Part shown: positions 26,235-36,156 of the stretch, piece after piece | Layout of the letters: the number at the start of each line of letters is the position of its first letter | Numbering within the stretch: position 1 is the first letter of the stretch | Assembly (NCBI GenBank): GCA_947625205.1 | Contig: CANQNN010000005.1 | Span: 1 to 64,000 of the forward strand | Origin: an uncultured Lachnospiraceae bacterium | GTDB lineage: Bacteria > Bacillota > Clostridia > Lachnospirales > Lachnospiraceae | Direction: 5' to 3' | DNA: 64,000 bases | Position numbers and translations under genes: made by a program | The notes under the pieces: model-generated | Told to the model about the DNA's origin: nothing | The model's database searches: none | Seen by the model: the letters and a program-made list of their open reading frames with translations, nothing else

Positions 26235-28490
26235 ATGGCAGAAAGATACGCGGATGTTATCGTGGATATCTCCCATGAAAAAGTAGACAGACCCTTTCAG
26301 TACAGAGTACCGCCGCAGCTGCTGGAAGCCGTATATCCGGGTGTGCGGGTGCATGTGCCGTTCGGCAGGGGTGACAGAGATAAGATCGGATACGTTGTAG
26401 ATCTGTCTGACAGAGCGGATTATCCTGTCGATAAGATCAAGGATATCATGGCAGTGGATGAGAAAGGCATAACCGCACAGAGCAGCCAGATACAGATCGC
26501 ATACTGGATGAAAAGGCAGTATGGCTCCACCATGATCGCCGCGCTCAAGACAGTCCTGCCGGTCAGACGGGCACTGAAACAACTGGAAAAAAAGAAAGTC
26601 ACGGCATGCGTTGATGCCGGTACGCTGCAGGATGTGGCTGTGCAGTGTGAGCAGAAGCATCAGGTGGCAAAAGCGAGGGTGTTAAGGGCGCTTGCAGAGG
26701 ATGAAGTGCTTCCCTATGAGTTGATCAGGCAGAAGCTTAATGTATCGTCTGCCACCCTGCTGGCGCTTGAAAAACAGGGATATCTTAAGACAGAGACAGA
26801 GCATATATACCGCAATCCCGTGAAGCGTGTGGAGGGACGGGAGAAACAAGTGGTTCTTCGTGACGACCAGAGGACCGTCATTGAGGAAGTGGTCGGAGAC
26901 TACCGAGCGGGCCGCCCGGGAACGTATCTGATACACGGGGTTACCGGAAGCGGCAAGACGGAGGTGTATCTCGGGATCATAGAGCAGATGATCGCAATGG
27001 GTAAGCAGGCGATCATGCTTATCCCTGAGATCGCGCTCACTTACCAGACGCTGCTGCGTTTCTATAAGAGGTTTGGGGAACGGGTATCCGTCATGAATTC
27101 AACACTGTCCGCCGGAGAGAAATACGATCAGGTCAGTCGTGCCGCGGCGGGAGAGCTGGATGTGATCATCGGTCCCAGGTCGGCGCTGTTTACCCCTTTT
27201 CCCAATCTCGGCGTCATCATTATGGACGAGGAGCATGAAAGCAGCTATAAGAGCGAATCATCGCCGAAGTATCATGCCAGAGAGACGGCGATCAGGATCG
27301 CGTCTATGCATAAAGCCAGCGTTGTACTGGGATCGGCGACTCCGTCTATGGAAGCATATTACAGGACAAAAACAGGGGAATACAAGCTGTTTGAGATGAC
27401 GAAGCGGCACGGCAGCAGCACATTGCCCGGCGTATACATCATAGATATGAGGGAAGAATTAAAACAGGGGAACCGTTCGGTGTTCAGCACAAAGCTGCAC
27501 GACTTAATGGAGCGCAGACTTGAGGCGGGCGAACAGATCATGCTGTTTCTGAACCGGAGGGGCTATGCCGGTTTTGTTTCCTGCAGGGCGTGCGGTCATG
27601 TCATGAAGTGCCCCCACTGTGATGTTTCCCTGTCCGAACATCGGGGCGGCAGACTGGTGTGTCATTATTGCGGATATGAGGAAAACAGGCCGGCAGTCTG
27701 TCCGGAATGCGGTTCAAGATATCTGATGGGATTCAGGGCGGGGACCGAGCAGATAGAGGAAGCGCTGCATAAAGAGTTTCCCGGAGCGCGTATATTGCGA
27801 ATGGACGCCGACACTACCAGAAAGAAAGAGAGCTACGAGAAAATACTTGAGGCTTTCGCGGACGAGAAAGCGGATATTCTGGTGGGAACACAGATGATCG
27901 TGAAGGGGCATGATTTCCCCAATGTTACGCTGGTGGGGATCCTGGCGGCGGATCTGTCGCTCAACCAGAACGATTACCGTGCCGGCGAAAGAACGTTTCA
28001 GTTGCTTACGCAGGCGGCCGGACGTGCCGGAAGAGGCGACAAGCCCGGCGAAGTGGTGATCCAGACATACCAGCCGGAGCATTACAGCATCGTGCATGCG
28101 GCCAATCAGGATTACGGCAGCTTCTACGAGGAGGAGATCATCTACCGCAGCTTTATGCAGTATCCTCCGGTTGCGCACATGATGGCTGTGCTTGTTACAT
28201 CGCGGGAGCAGCAGACAGGCAAAGAATTGTGCGGTCAGATGGCGTCGCTGGTTAAGGAGATGAGAGACAGCCGGGATAAGGACGGCGGCGCTCTCCAGAT
28301 GATAGGCCCCACAGAGGCGGTCATCAGCAGGATCAATGACCAGTACCGGTATGTTTTTTATGTGAAGCACAGGGATTATGAGGAGTTGGTCAAGGTTAAG
28401 GACCGACTGGAACTGTTTTGTAAAGAACGGGAGAAAGAGCTTCATAATCTTACGGTACAATATGATTTTGACCCGATCAATACATACTAA
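26235..28490 (+). CDS. priA: Primosomal protein N' (PriA helicase)
   Basis: 751 aa. An N-terminal DNA-binding domain (FQYRVPPQL), helicase core with Walker A GVTGSGKTEVYLG, DEEHESSYK (motif II), and GSATPSMEAYY. The zinc-binding insert has CRACGHVMKCPHC and CHYCGYEENRPAVCPECGS. The late helicase motif is QAAGRAGRG. It restarts stalled replication forks. Starts 7 nt after murE with AAGGAG, and def follows 26 nt later. Confidence 0.96.
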   Translation: MAERYADVIVDISHEKVDRPFQYRVPPQLLEAVYPGVRVHVPFGRGDRDKIGYVVDLSDRADYPVDKIKDIMAVDEKGITAQSSQIQIAYWMKRQYGSTMIAALKTVLPVRRALKQLEKKKVTACVDAGTLQDVAVQCEQKHQVAKARVLRALAEDEVLPYELIRQKLNVSSATLLALEKQGYLKTETEHIYRNPVKRVEGREKQVVLRDDQRTVIEEVVGDYRAGRPGTYLIHGVTGSGKTEVYLGIIEQMIAMGKQAIMLIPEIALTYQTLLRFYKRFGERVSVMNSTLSAGEKYDQVSRAAAGELDVIIGPRSALFTPFPNLGVIIMDEEHESSYKSESSPKYHARETAIRIASMHKASVVLGSATPSMEAYYRTKTGEYKLFEMTKRHGSSTLPGVYIIDMREELKQGNRSVFSTKLHDLMERRLEAGEQIMLFLNRRGYAGFVSCRACGHVMKCPHCDVSLSEHRGGRLVCHYCGYEENRPAVCPECGSRYLMGFRAGTEQIEEALHKEFPGARILRMDADTTRKKESYEKILEAFADEKADILVGTQMIVKGHDFPNVTLVGILAADLSLNQNDYRAGERTFQLLTQAAGRAGRGDKPGEVVIQTYQPEHYSIVHAANQDYGSFYEEEIIYRSFMQYPPVAHMMAVLVTSREQQTGKELCGQMASLVKEMRDSRDKDGGALQMIGPTEAVISRINDQYRYVFYVKHRDYEELVKVKDRLELFCKEREKELHNLTVQYDFDPINTY

Positions 28491-28516
28491 TGGCAGAATA
28501 AAAAGGAGAGGACAAC

Positions 28517-29002
28517 ATGGCACTCAGAAAAATAAGGGAAATGGGCGATCCGGTACTGACAAGGAAATGTAAGGAGGTAACGGAGATCACACCCAGGATA
28601 CAGGAGCTTATAGACGATATGTTTGAAACCCTGTATGATGCAGAGGGGGTCGGCCTTGCGGCTCCGCAGGTGGGTATCTTAAAAAGGATCGTGGTGATAG
28701 ACGTGACGGGAGATGATCCGATCCTCCTGATCAATCCGAAGATCCTGGAGACGAGCGGTGAACAGGAAGGCTACGAAGGGTGCCTGAGCGTTCCCGGCAA
28801 GAGCGGGATCGTGACAAGACCCAATTATGTGAAAGTACTCGCCTATGACGAGAATATGAAAGCGTTTGAACTGGAGGGGACAGAATTGCTTGCAAGAGCG
28901 CTCTGCCATGAGCTGGATCATCTGGACGGACATCTGTACGTAGAGAAAGTGGAGGGTCCGCTTGTGAATAATGAAGACCTGCGTGATGCGGAAGAAGAAT
29001 AG
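28517..29002 (+). CDS. def: Peptide deformylase
   Basis: 161 aa. The three metal-site motifs are present: GVGLAAPQVG, EGCLSVPG (metal cysteine) and HELDHLDG (HExxH). It removes the formyl group from nascent proteins. fmt, which adds that group to initiator tRNA, follows directly. AAAAGGAGAGG ribosome site. The acidic tail (EDLRDAEEE) is usual for clostridial members. Confidence 0.97.
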   Translation: MALRKIREMGDPVLTRKCKEVTEITPRIQELIDDMFETLYDAEGVGLAAPQVGILKRIVVIDVTGDDPILLINPKILETSGEQEGYEGCLSVPGKSGIVTRPNYVKVLAYDENMKAFELEGTELLARALCHELDHLDGHLYVEKVEGPLVNNEDLRDAEEE

Positions 29003-29023
29003 GCGTTGGAGAGTGAGGACGGT

Positions 29024-29980
29024 ATGAAGATCGTATTTATGGGGACCCCCGGTTTTGCAGTGGGGGCGCTTGAAGCAGTCATAGAGGCGGGACATCAGGT
29101 GGCGGCGGTGGTGACGCAGCCGGACAGACCTAAGGGAAGAGGTAAGGAGATACAGATGTCGCCTGTCAAGGAGTGTGCGCTTGCACACGGTATTCCTGTG
29201 TTTCAGCCGGTGAAGATCAGGGAAGCCGGGGCGGTGGAGACGCTTAGAGGCTACGGGGCGGACATTATCATCGTGGCGGCTTTCGGGCAGATCCTGCCGG
29301 AAGAAATACTTAAGATGCCTAAATACGGCTGCGTGAATATTCACGCCTCCCTGCTTCCCAGGTACAGAGGGGCGGCGCCGATCCAGTGGGCGATCCTTGA
29401 CGGGGAAAAAACGACAGGCGTCACGATCATGCAGATGGATAAAGGACTTGATACCGGCGATATACTGATGAAGAAGGAAGTTGCAATCGATCCGGATGAG
29501 ACCGGGGACAGCCTGTGCGTCAAGCTGGCAGCCGCAGGGGCGCAGTTGATCGTGGAGGCTCTTCCCAGGATAGAGAGAGGAGATATCGTTCCCGTTAAAC
29601 AGGGAAGCGACAGTACCTATGCAAAGATGCTGCATAAGTCCATGAGCCGTATTGACTGGACGATGGAAGCCGGACAGCTTGATCGTTTTATCAGGGGTAT
29701 GATCTCCTGGCCGGGAGCGTCGGCTGTCTATCGCGGTAAAACGCTCAAAATATGGAAGGAAGAGGTGGCTTCTCCTGAAGAGCTGCAGGCAAAGGACCAG
29801 GACGGCGTTCTCAAGGATGCGGAGCCCGGCACGGTGATCTTCGTTGAGAAAGATGCCTTCTACGTGCAGACGAAAAAGGGGGCTGTTAAGATACTGGAGG
29901 TGCAGCCGGAAGGAAAGAAGCGTATGGCTGTAAAAGATTTCCTGCGGGGTTATCCGGTGAAAGCGGGAGATAAATTGTAA
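29024..29980 (+). CDS. fmt: Methionyl-tRNA formyltransferase
   Basis: 318 aa from ATG 29024; an in-frame TTG at 29006 lies before the ribosome site. VFMGTPGFAV at the start, RPKGRGK-like PKGRGKEIQMSPVK, catalytic CVNIHASLLPRYRGAAPIQWAIL with the conserved N-H, and DTGDILM. The C-terminal OB-like domain has LKIWKEEV. Formylates Met-tRNA for initiation, paired with def. Confidence 0.97.
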   Translation: MKIVFMGTPGFAVGALEAVIEAGHQVAAVVTQPDRPKGRGKEIQMSPVKECALAHGIPVFQPVKIREAGAVETLRGYGADIIIVAAFGQILPEEILKMPKYGCVNIHASLLPRYRGAAPIQWAILDGEKTTGVTIMQMDKGLDTGDILMKKEVAIDPDETGDSLCVKLAAAGAQLIVEALPRIERGDIVPVKQGSDSTYAKMLHKSMSRIDWTMEAGQLDRFIRGMISWPGASAVYRGKTLKIWKEEVASPEELQAKDQDGVLKDAEPGTVIFVEKDAFYVQTKKGAVKILEVQPEGKKRMAVKDFLRGYPVKAGDKL

Positions 29981-30020
29981 GAGGCGGTAAGAAACAATTG
30001 TAAGAGAAAGGGATGGCGTT

Positions 30021-30734
30021 ATGGGACATTACGGTTACTATGGTTATTATTTTGATCCGACATACATTCTGGTGCTTGTCGGCGCTGTGCTGTGTATCTG
30101 GGCGCAGATGCGCGTGCAGTCCACTTACAGGAAATATGCGCGCATCAGGAGCAGAAGCGGCCTGACCGGTGCGGAGGCGGCGCAGCGTATACTGCAGATG
30201 TCGGGTATCTATGATGTGCGCATCGAACATGTGAGAGGCGAACTGACGGATCACTACGATCCGTCCTCCAAGGTGCTGCGGCTGTCGGATTCCGTGTACA
30301 ATTCCGGATCCATAGCGGCGATCGGCGTGGCAGCGCATGAATGCGGGCATGCAGTGCAGCATGATAAGGGGTACGCGCCCCTTTCTTTGAGAACGGCGCT
30401 TGTCCCGGCGGCCAATATCGGATCGAGACTCGGCATACCGATCATTCTTCTCGGGGTGATCCTGAGCATGAACCAGATGCTCATACAGATCGGCATATGG
30501 GTATTTGCGCTGGCGGTGCTCTTTCAGGTCATCACGCTTCCCGTCGAGTTCAACGCGTCCGGCAGAGCGCTTGCGATGCTCAATGATTACGGTATGCTGG
30601 AGCAGGATGAGACACGCAGCTGCCGCAAGGTTTTGTCGGCGGCGGCGCTCACCTATGTGGCAGCGGCGGCGAGCGCGATCTTACAGCTTTTAAGACTGGT
30701 TCTTTTATTCGGAAACAACAGACGAAGAGACTGA
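30021..30734 (+). CDS. Zinc metallopeptidase, YugP family
   Basis: 237 aa. A membrane span at about 11-30 (YILVLVGAVLCIWAQ), then the zinc site HECGH in AAHECGHAVQHD (about 108-112), and two further hydrophobic segments in the second half. Members are membrane-anchored neutral zinc peptidases of unknown substrate, often placed between fmt and rsmB in Clostridia, as here. One nucleotide separates it from rsmB. Confidence 0.88.
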   Translation: MGHYGYYGYYFDPTYILVLVGAVLCIWAQMRVQSTYRKYARIRSRSGLTGAEAAQRILQMSGIYDVRIEHVRGELTDHYDPSSKVLRLSDSVYNSGSIAAIGVAAHECGHAVQHDKGYAPLSLRTALVPAANIGSRLGIPIILLGVILSMNQMLIQIGIWVFALAVLFQVITLPVEFNASGRALAMLNDYGMLEQDETRSCRKVLSAAALTYVAAAASAILQLLRLVLLFGNNRRRD

Positions 30735-30735
30735 A

Positions 30736-32088
30736 ATGAACGTAAGGGAAGTGGTTCTGGATATTCTTCTGGAGCTTTCAAAGCAAAATGAATACAGTAA
30801 CGTCCTGATCGGCGCCGTCCTTGAGAAGTACGATTATTTGGACGGCAGACAGAAAGCCTTTATCAAGCGGGTCAGCGAGGGTACGGTAGAGCGCGCGATT
30901 CGGATAGATTACGTTTTGAACCGGTTTTCCAGCGTTCCTGTCAATAAGATGAAACCGCTCATCAGGGAACTTCTGCGGATGAGCTGTTACCAGATACTCT
31001 TTATGGACAGCGTTCCCGATGCGGCTGTCTGCAATGAGGCCGTGAATCTGGCAAAGAAGAGAGGATTCCGTCAGCTTCAGGGCTATGTCAACGGAGTGCT
31101 GCGCACGCTGGCAAGAGAGAAGGACAGGATCGGTTATCCCGACAGAAATACGGCGTATCATGATTATCTGTCGGTATATTATTCCATGCCTCTCTGGCTG
31201 ACGGAGCATTTATGCGCCGCGTACGGCGACGGGCAGTGCGAAAAGATATTGCGGGCCTTTATGGACAGAGGCGCGGTCAGTATCAGGTTTCAGGAGACAG
31301 TCGGCGAACAGGAGCGGGAGCGTCTGATCGCGGCATGGCGGCAGGAGGGTGTGACGGTGCGCAGGAGTACCTGGCTGCCCTATGCCGCCAAGGTGGAGAA
31401 GACGGAAGGCATTCGCAGACTGGAAGGGTATGCGGAAGGGGCTTTCGCCGTACAGGATATCAGCTCTATGCTGGTCGTGGAGGCGGCGGGCATTAGAAAA
31501 GGGGACACCGTGATAGATGTCTGCGCGGCTCCCGGAGGAAAAGCGCTGCACGCGGCGGCAAAACTGAACGGGACCGGACGGGTCATCGCCTGTGACATAT
31601 CGCTCCGCAAGACGGATAGGATCAGGGAGAACAGAGACAGGATGCGTGCCGGCAATGTATCTGTCCTGGAGCGGGACGCACGTATCCGTGACGGGCAGCT
31701 GGTGGGGCAGGCGGATGTGCTTCTTGCGGACGTTCCCTGTTCCGGGCTTGGTGTGATCGGCAAAAAACAGGATATCAAATACCGTGTGAGTCCTGAATCC
31801 ATGAAGCAGATCGTTATTCTGCAGAAGGAGATCGTCAGCAATGTAATAAGTTATCTCAAACCAGAAGGCACGCTGATGTACAGCACCTGCACTATGAATC
31901 CGGCAGAAAACGAAGAGATGACGGACTGGATCTGCAGAGAATATGACATGGAGACTGTGAGCATGGCGCAGGAAATGCCGGACGCCTTGCGAAAAGAGGC
32001 GGATAAAGGGCGGATACAGCTGCTTCCGGGAATACACGGCACGGACGGTTTCTTTCTGGCGAAGCTGCGCAGGAAACGGACGATATGA
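30736..32088 (+). CDS. rsmB: 16S rRNA (cytosine-967-C5)-methyltransferase RsmB
   Basis: 450 aa. An N-terminal NusB-like helical domain (NVREVVLDILLEL, then NEAVNLAKKRGF) is followed by a methyltransferase domain. It has SAM site VCAAPGGKALHAAA, DVPCSGLGVIGKK and the second catalytic-cysteine segment YSTCTMNPAENEE. Uses SAM to methylate C967 of 16S rRNA. It overlaps rlmN by 4 nt. Confidence 0.95.
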   Translation: MNVREVVLDILLELSKQNEYSNVLIGAVLEKYDYLDGRQKAFIKRVSEGTVERAIRIDYVLNRFSSVPVNKMKPLIRELLRMSCYQILFMDSVPDAAVCNEAVNLAKKRGFRQLQGYVNGVLRTLAREKDRIGYPDRNTAYHDYLSVYYSMPLWLTEHLCAAYGDGQCEKILRAFMDRGAVSIRFQETVGEQERERLIAAWRQEGVTVRRSTWLPYAAKVEKTEGIRRLEGYAEGAFAVQDISSMLVVEAAGIRKGDTVIDVCAAPGGKALHAAAKLNGTGRVIACDISLRKTDRIRENRDRMRAGNVSVLERDARIRDGQLVGQADVLLADVPCSGLGVIGKKQDIKYRVSPESMKQIVILQKEIVSNVISYLKPEGTLMYSTCTMNPAENEEMTDWICREYDMETVSMAQEMPDALRKEADKGRIQLLPGIHGTDGFFLAKLRRKRTI

Positions 32089-33185
32089 ATATAACAGAGA
32101 ATGATCATACAAATGATTATACAAGTGCAAACGGGCATACAATAGAAGCGTACGGAAGGGATATCAAATCCCTCACTCTGGACGAACTCAAAGCGGCTAT
32201 GGAAGCTATGGGTGAGAAAACCTTCCGCGCCAGACAGATGTATGAGTGGCTGCACAGGAAGTTGGCAACGGATTACACGCAGATGAGTAATATACCGCAG
32301 ACACTGGCCGGGCGGTGCAGGGAGCGGTATGATCTCACCGTGCTTGATGCAGTGCGTGTACAGGAATCCGCGCTGGACGGAACGAGAAAATATCTTTTTC
32401 GTCTGCCTGACGGGAATCTGATCGAGAGCGTGCTGATGCGATACCGCCACGGCAACAGCGTGTGCGTATCCTCGCAGGTGGGGTGCCGTATGGGATGTCG
32501 TTTCTGCGCATCCACATTGGACGGACTTGAACGCAACCTGCTGCCGTCCGAGATGCTGGAACAGATCTATTCGATCATCAGAGATACGGGAGAACGGGTG
32601 TCCAATGTGGTGGTCATGGGCAGCGGGGAGCCTCTGGACAACTATGATAACCTGCTGCGGTTTATCATGCTTCTGACGGACGATGACGGGCTGCATATCA
32701 GTCAGAGGAACGTCACCGTGTCAACATGCGGCATTGTGCCGATGATACGAGCCCTTGCCGATGAGAAGCTGCAGATAACGCTGGCCATATCCCTGCACGC
32801 GGCGACGGATGATAAAAGAAGGCAGCTGATGCCGGTGGCAAACAGCTATTCTTTGCGTGAACTGATAGATGCGTGCGGTTATTATTTTGAACAGACGGGA
32901 AGAAGGATCACTTTCGAGTACAGTCTGGTGAAAGGGGTCAACGACTCCGGTGAAGACGCCGCGAAGCTTGCGTCGCTTATAGGCCGTCTTAACTGCCATG
33001 TCAACCTGATACCGGTCAATCCGGTCAGAGAGCGCGGCTACGTACAGTCCGACAGATATGCGGTGGAGGCTTTTAAGGACAGACTTGAAAAAAAGGGCGT
33101 CAATGTTACCGTGAGAAGAGAAATGGGGCGGGATATTGACGGCGCCTGCGGCCAGCTCAGACGCAGGTATATGAGCGGAAACTGA
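32085..33185 (+). CDS. rlmN: Dual-specificity RNA methyltransferase RlmN
   Basis: 366 aa. Radical SAM cysteines CRMGCRFCAST (about 136-146), MGSGEPLDNYDN, a late cysteine in RREMGRDIDGACGQLR that carries the methyl intermediate, and an N-terminal helical domain with KTFRARQMYEWLH. Methylates A2503 of 23S rRNA and A37 of some tRNAs. The first ~25 residues (ENDHTNDYTSANGH) are an unusual polar tail; ATG 32085 is the only start compatible with the overlap. Confidence 0.95.
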   Translation: MNITENDHTNDYTSANGHTIEAYGRDIKSLTLDELKAAMEAMGEKTFRARQMYEWLHRKLATDYTQMSNIPQTLAGRCRERYDLTVLDAVRVQESALDGTRKYLFRLPDGNLIESVLMRYRHGNSVCVSSQVGCRMGCRFCASTLDGLERNLLPSEMLEQIYSIIRDTGERVSNVVVMGSGEPLDNYDNLLRFIMLLTDDDGLHISQRNVTVSTCGIVPMIRALADEKLQITLAISLHAATDDKRRQLMPVANSYSLRELIDACGYYFEQTGRRITFEYSLVKGVNDSGEDAAKLASLIGRLNCHVNLIPVNPVRERGYVQSDRYAVEAFKDRLEKKGVNVTVRREMGRDIDGACGQLRRRYMSGN

Positions 33186-33191
33186 ATCATC

Positions 33192-33220
33192 TTGTCCTTT
33201 TTGGATCAGTATGATAAAAT
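33192..33220 (+). promoter_or_regulatory. Promoter for prpC-prkC
   Basis: TTGTCC (33192-33197), 17-nt spacer, TAAAAT (33215-33220), 53 nt before the prpC start. Confidence 0.5.
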
Positions 33221-33273
33221 GTTCAGGGTTACAGGAAAGCAGATATGTATATAAGTAGCAGGAGGGTTACACA

Positions 33274-34023
33274 GTGCTTAGGTCCTATGCGATAACGGAT
33301 ATCGGACAAAAGAGACAGCTGAATCAGGACTTTATATATCTGTCGGAGACTCCCATAGGCAATCTGCCAAACGTATTTATTGTGGCGGACGGCATGGGAG
33401 GACATAATGCGGGGGACTATGCTTCCCGCTATGCCGTGGAGGTCATGGTAGAGGAGATAGGGGCTTCCTTTGAGAAGAATCCGGTCAGGATACTGGGGAA
33501 AGCCATTGAGAAGGCAAATACGCGCATCCGGGAGAGAGCGCATGAGGTCGCTGCTTACAGCGGTATGGGAACGACGGTGGTTGCCGCCACATGCATGGGA
33601 AGATATCTCGAGGTGGCGAATGTGGGAGACAGCCGTCTCTATGTGATCGGGCATAATACGATCAGACAGATCACAACGGATCATTCGCTGGTGGAAGAGA
33701 TGGTGCGTAAGGGCGGGATCGACAGGAAATCCGCAAGGAACCATCCGGATAAGAACATAATCACGCGGGCTGTCGGCGCCGAGGATGATATTGATGTGGA
33801 TCATTTCAGTGTGGAAATGCAGGAGAACGATCTGGTCCTTCTGTGTTCCGACGGCTTGACTAATATGATCGAGGACGAGGAGATATGCCGTATACTGACG
33901 AATCAAGGCAGTCTGAAGGACAAGGCTGAAAAACTGGTGGAAGCGGCAAATCAAAACGGCGGAAAAGATAATATCTCCGTGATCATTATCGAGCCGCTGG
34001 CTGATGAGGTGGAAGATGATTAA
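33274..34023 (+). CDS. prpC: PP2C-type serine/threonine phosphatase (Stp/PrpC)
   Basis: 249 aa from GTG 33274 with AGGAGGG ahead. Metal-binding motifs of PPM phosphatases: RQLNQDFIY, ADGMGGHNAGDYAS, GMGTTVVAA, VGDSRLY, CSDGLTNMI and KDNISVIII. Counteracts the kinase encoded next. The pair controls cell-wall growth and the stationary phase in Firmicutes. The last 8 nt overlap the kinase start. Confidence 0.95.
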   Translation: MLRSYAITDIGQKRQLNQDFIYLSETPIGNLPNVFIVADGMGGHNAGDYASRYAVEVMVEEIGASFEKNPVRILGKAIEKANTRIRERAHEVAAYSGMGTTVVAATCMGRYLEVANVGDSRLYVIGHNTIRQITTDHSLVEEMVRKGGIDRKSARNHPDKNIITRAVGAEDDIDVDHFSVEMQENDLVLLCSDGLTNMIEDEEICRILTNQGSLKDKAEKLVEAANQNGGKDNISVIIIEPLADEVEDD

Positions 34024-36121
34024 GATTGGAATGATGATAGGAGACCGGTACGAGATACTGGAAAAGATCGGTACTGGCGGTATGTCGGATGTATATAAGG
34101 CCAAAGATCATAAGCTGAACAGGTTTGTTGCCGTCAAGGTGCTGAAACAGGAATTCGGGGAGAACGCTAACTTTGTGTCCAAATTCCGGGTAGAGGCGCA
34201 GGCGGCGGCGGGCCTTATGCATCCTAATATCGTCAACGTGTACGATGTAGGGGAAGAGGCGGGCATCCATTATATCGTTATGGAGCTTGTGGAAGGAATT
34301 ACCCTGAAGAAATATATCGAGAAGAAGGCAAGGCTGTCCGTCAAAGAGGCGGTAAGCATAGCGATCCAGGTATCTATGGGTATTGAGGCGGCTCATAATA
34401 ACCATATCATCCACCGCGATATCAAGCCGCAGAATATTATTATCTCCAAAGAGGGTAAGGTCAAGGTGACGGATTTCGGCATCGCCAAGGCGGCCACATC
34501 CAACACGATCACATCCAATGTCATGGGATCGGTGCATTATACTTCGCCCGAACAGGCGAGAGGCGGGTACAGCGATGAGAAGAGCGATATCTATTCTCTC
34601 GGTATCACCATGTTTGAGATGCTTACGGGGCGCGTGCCCTTTAACGGTGAGACTACGGTGGCGATCGCCATCAAGCATATTCAGGAAGAAATGCCGTCTC
34701 CCAGAGAATATGTGCCGGAGATACCAATCAGCGTGGAACAGATCGTGTGCAAATGCTGTCAGAAGAGCCCGGACAGAAGATATCAGTCTATGGGGGAACT
34801 GATCGTTGATCTGAAACAGTCCCTGATCAATCCGGACGAGGATTTTGTGCATGTCATCGAGCCCGATGAAGAAGCATCCACGCGCATGATCACTGACAGG
34901 GATATGGCGCAGATCAAGAGGCAGTCCGACAGAAGGGACTCTATGGACGAGGCGATGCGTTTAAAGAAAAAGAAAGAACGCGTCTACGAGGAAGAGGAAG
35001 AAGACTGGGAAGACGACGAAGAGGACGATGATGAAGATTATGATCCCAAGATGGAGAAGATCACAACGATCCTCGCTGTTGTCGCCGCGCTTCTGATCGG
35101 CTGTATCGTGATCTTTATCGTGGGCAGGGCTTTTGGAGTGTTCAGTTTCGGAAGCAGCGCGGATGACAAGGCGCAGGAAGAAACTGAACAGGTGGAAATG
35201 ATCAGGGTTGTCGGCATGAATATAGAAGACGCCAAACGTGCGCTTCTGGAACTGGGACTGACGCCGGAAATACAGTATGAAGTGAATACGGCATATGATG
35301 AAGGAACCGTTCTTCGCGCGAGCGTGCAGGATGGCCTCATGATCGATAAGAATACGGTCATCGTCATGACGGTGGCACAGGGCGAGGAAGGCGTGACAGT
35401 CCCGGATGTGGAGGGCAAGTCAAAAGAAGAAGCCGTTTCCATTCTGGAGAAGGAAGGCTTTGTTGTCAATGTGACGGAAAGCTATGATGCGGCGGTGGAA
35501 AACGGCCATGTCATTTCCCAATCTCCCGAAGCGGACACTACGGCGCCTGAGGGCTCTTCCATAACGATCCGTGTAAGTCAGGGTACGGAGGATACTAAGG
35601 TCAGAGTGCCCAACGTGATCGGACTGACAGAGGAGGACGCCACGGTAAGCCTGGTGGAGAGCGGTCTTGCGGTGGGAAGTATTCAGGAAACCACCAATGA
35701 GAATGCGGATTTAATTGATAAAGTATGTTACCAGAGCTATTCCGAAGGCTCTTTTGTGGATAAAGGGACCACTGTAGATATCAAGGTCAGTACGGGGCCC
35801 GCAAGCGTAACTTATCGCTATTCGGAAGGAATCACGGCTCCGACGGAAGATCCGGATTACAGGAACGGTATGCTGGTGGACGTTACGGTGACGACCGCGG
35901 ACGGCACGCAGCTTTTAAGTACGCAGGTATCATCTTTCCCTGTGGCGGTCAACTATACGGGTATCAAATCGGCAACCGGTACGGTCACATTTCATTTTAC
36001 CGTGGAGAAGACGTCGATACCGGTCACGGATAATGGGGAAGAAGGAGAGCAACCTGCTGTTCCGGAGGTAACGACGGAAGAGCGGACCGTAACGAGAGAG
36101 ATCAGCTTTACGCAGGAATAG
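34016..36121 (+). CDS. prkC: PASTA-domain Ser/Thr protein kinase (PrkC/StkP)
   Basis: 701 aa from ATG 34016; an in-frame ATG at 34004 is further inside prpC. Kinase domain 1-270 with GTGGMSDVY, VAVK41, HRD 133-135 and DFG 153-155. A juxtamembrane Arg/Lys stretch is followed by a very acidic run at about 325-345 (EEEDWEDDEEDDDED), one transmembrane helix (about 350-372) and three PASTA repeats (about 395-600, GLTPEIQYEV, VPDVEGKSKEEA, VPNVIGLTEEDA). A C-terminal extension of ~100 aa has no PASTA signature. Senses muropeptides or lipid II outside and phosphorylates proteins inside. Confidence 0.95.
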   Translation: MIKIGMMIGDRYEILEKIGTGGMSDVYKAKDHKLNRFVAVKVLKQEFGENANFVSKFRVEAQAAAGLMHPNIVNVYDVGEEAGIHYIVMELVEGITLKKYIEKKARLSVKEAVSIAIQVSMGIEAAHNNHIIHRDIKPQNIIISKEGKVKVTDFGIAKAATSNTITSNVMGSVHYTSPEQARGGYSDEKSDIYSLGITMFEMLTGRVPFNGETTVAIAIKHIQEEMPSPREYVPEIPISVEQIVCKCCQKSPDRRYQSMGELIVDLKQSLINPDEDFVHVIEPDEEASTRMITDRDMAQIKRQSDRRDSMDEAMRLKKKKERVYEEEEEDWEDDEEDDDEDYDPKMEKITTILAVVAALLIGCIVIFIVGRAFGVFSFGSSADDKAQEETEQVEMIRVVGMNIEDAKRALLELGLTPEIQYEVNTAYDEGTVLRASVQDGLMIDKNTVIVMTVAQGEEGVTVPDVEGKSKEEAVSILEKEGFVVNVTESYDAAVENGHVISQSPEADTTAPEGSSITIRVSQGTEDTKVRVPNVIGLTEEDATVSLVESGLAVGSIQETTNENADLIDKVCYQSYSEGSFVDKGTTVDIKVSTGPASVTYRYSEGITAPTEDPDYRNGMLVDVTVTTADGTQLLSTQVSSFPVAVNYTGIKSATGTVTFHFTVEKTSIPVTDNGEEGEQPAVPEVTTEERTVTREISFTQE

Positions 36122-36156
36122 AGATATTGCGGGTATAAGGATCCGCGTGGGGGACG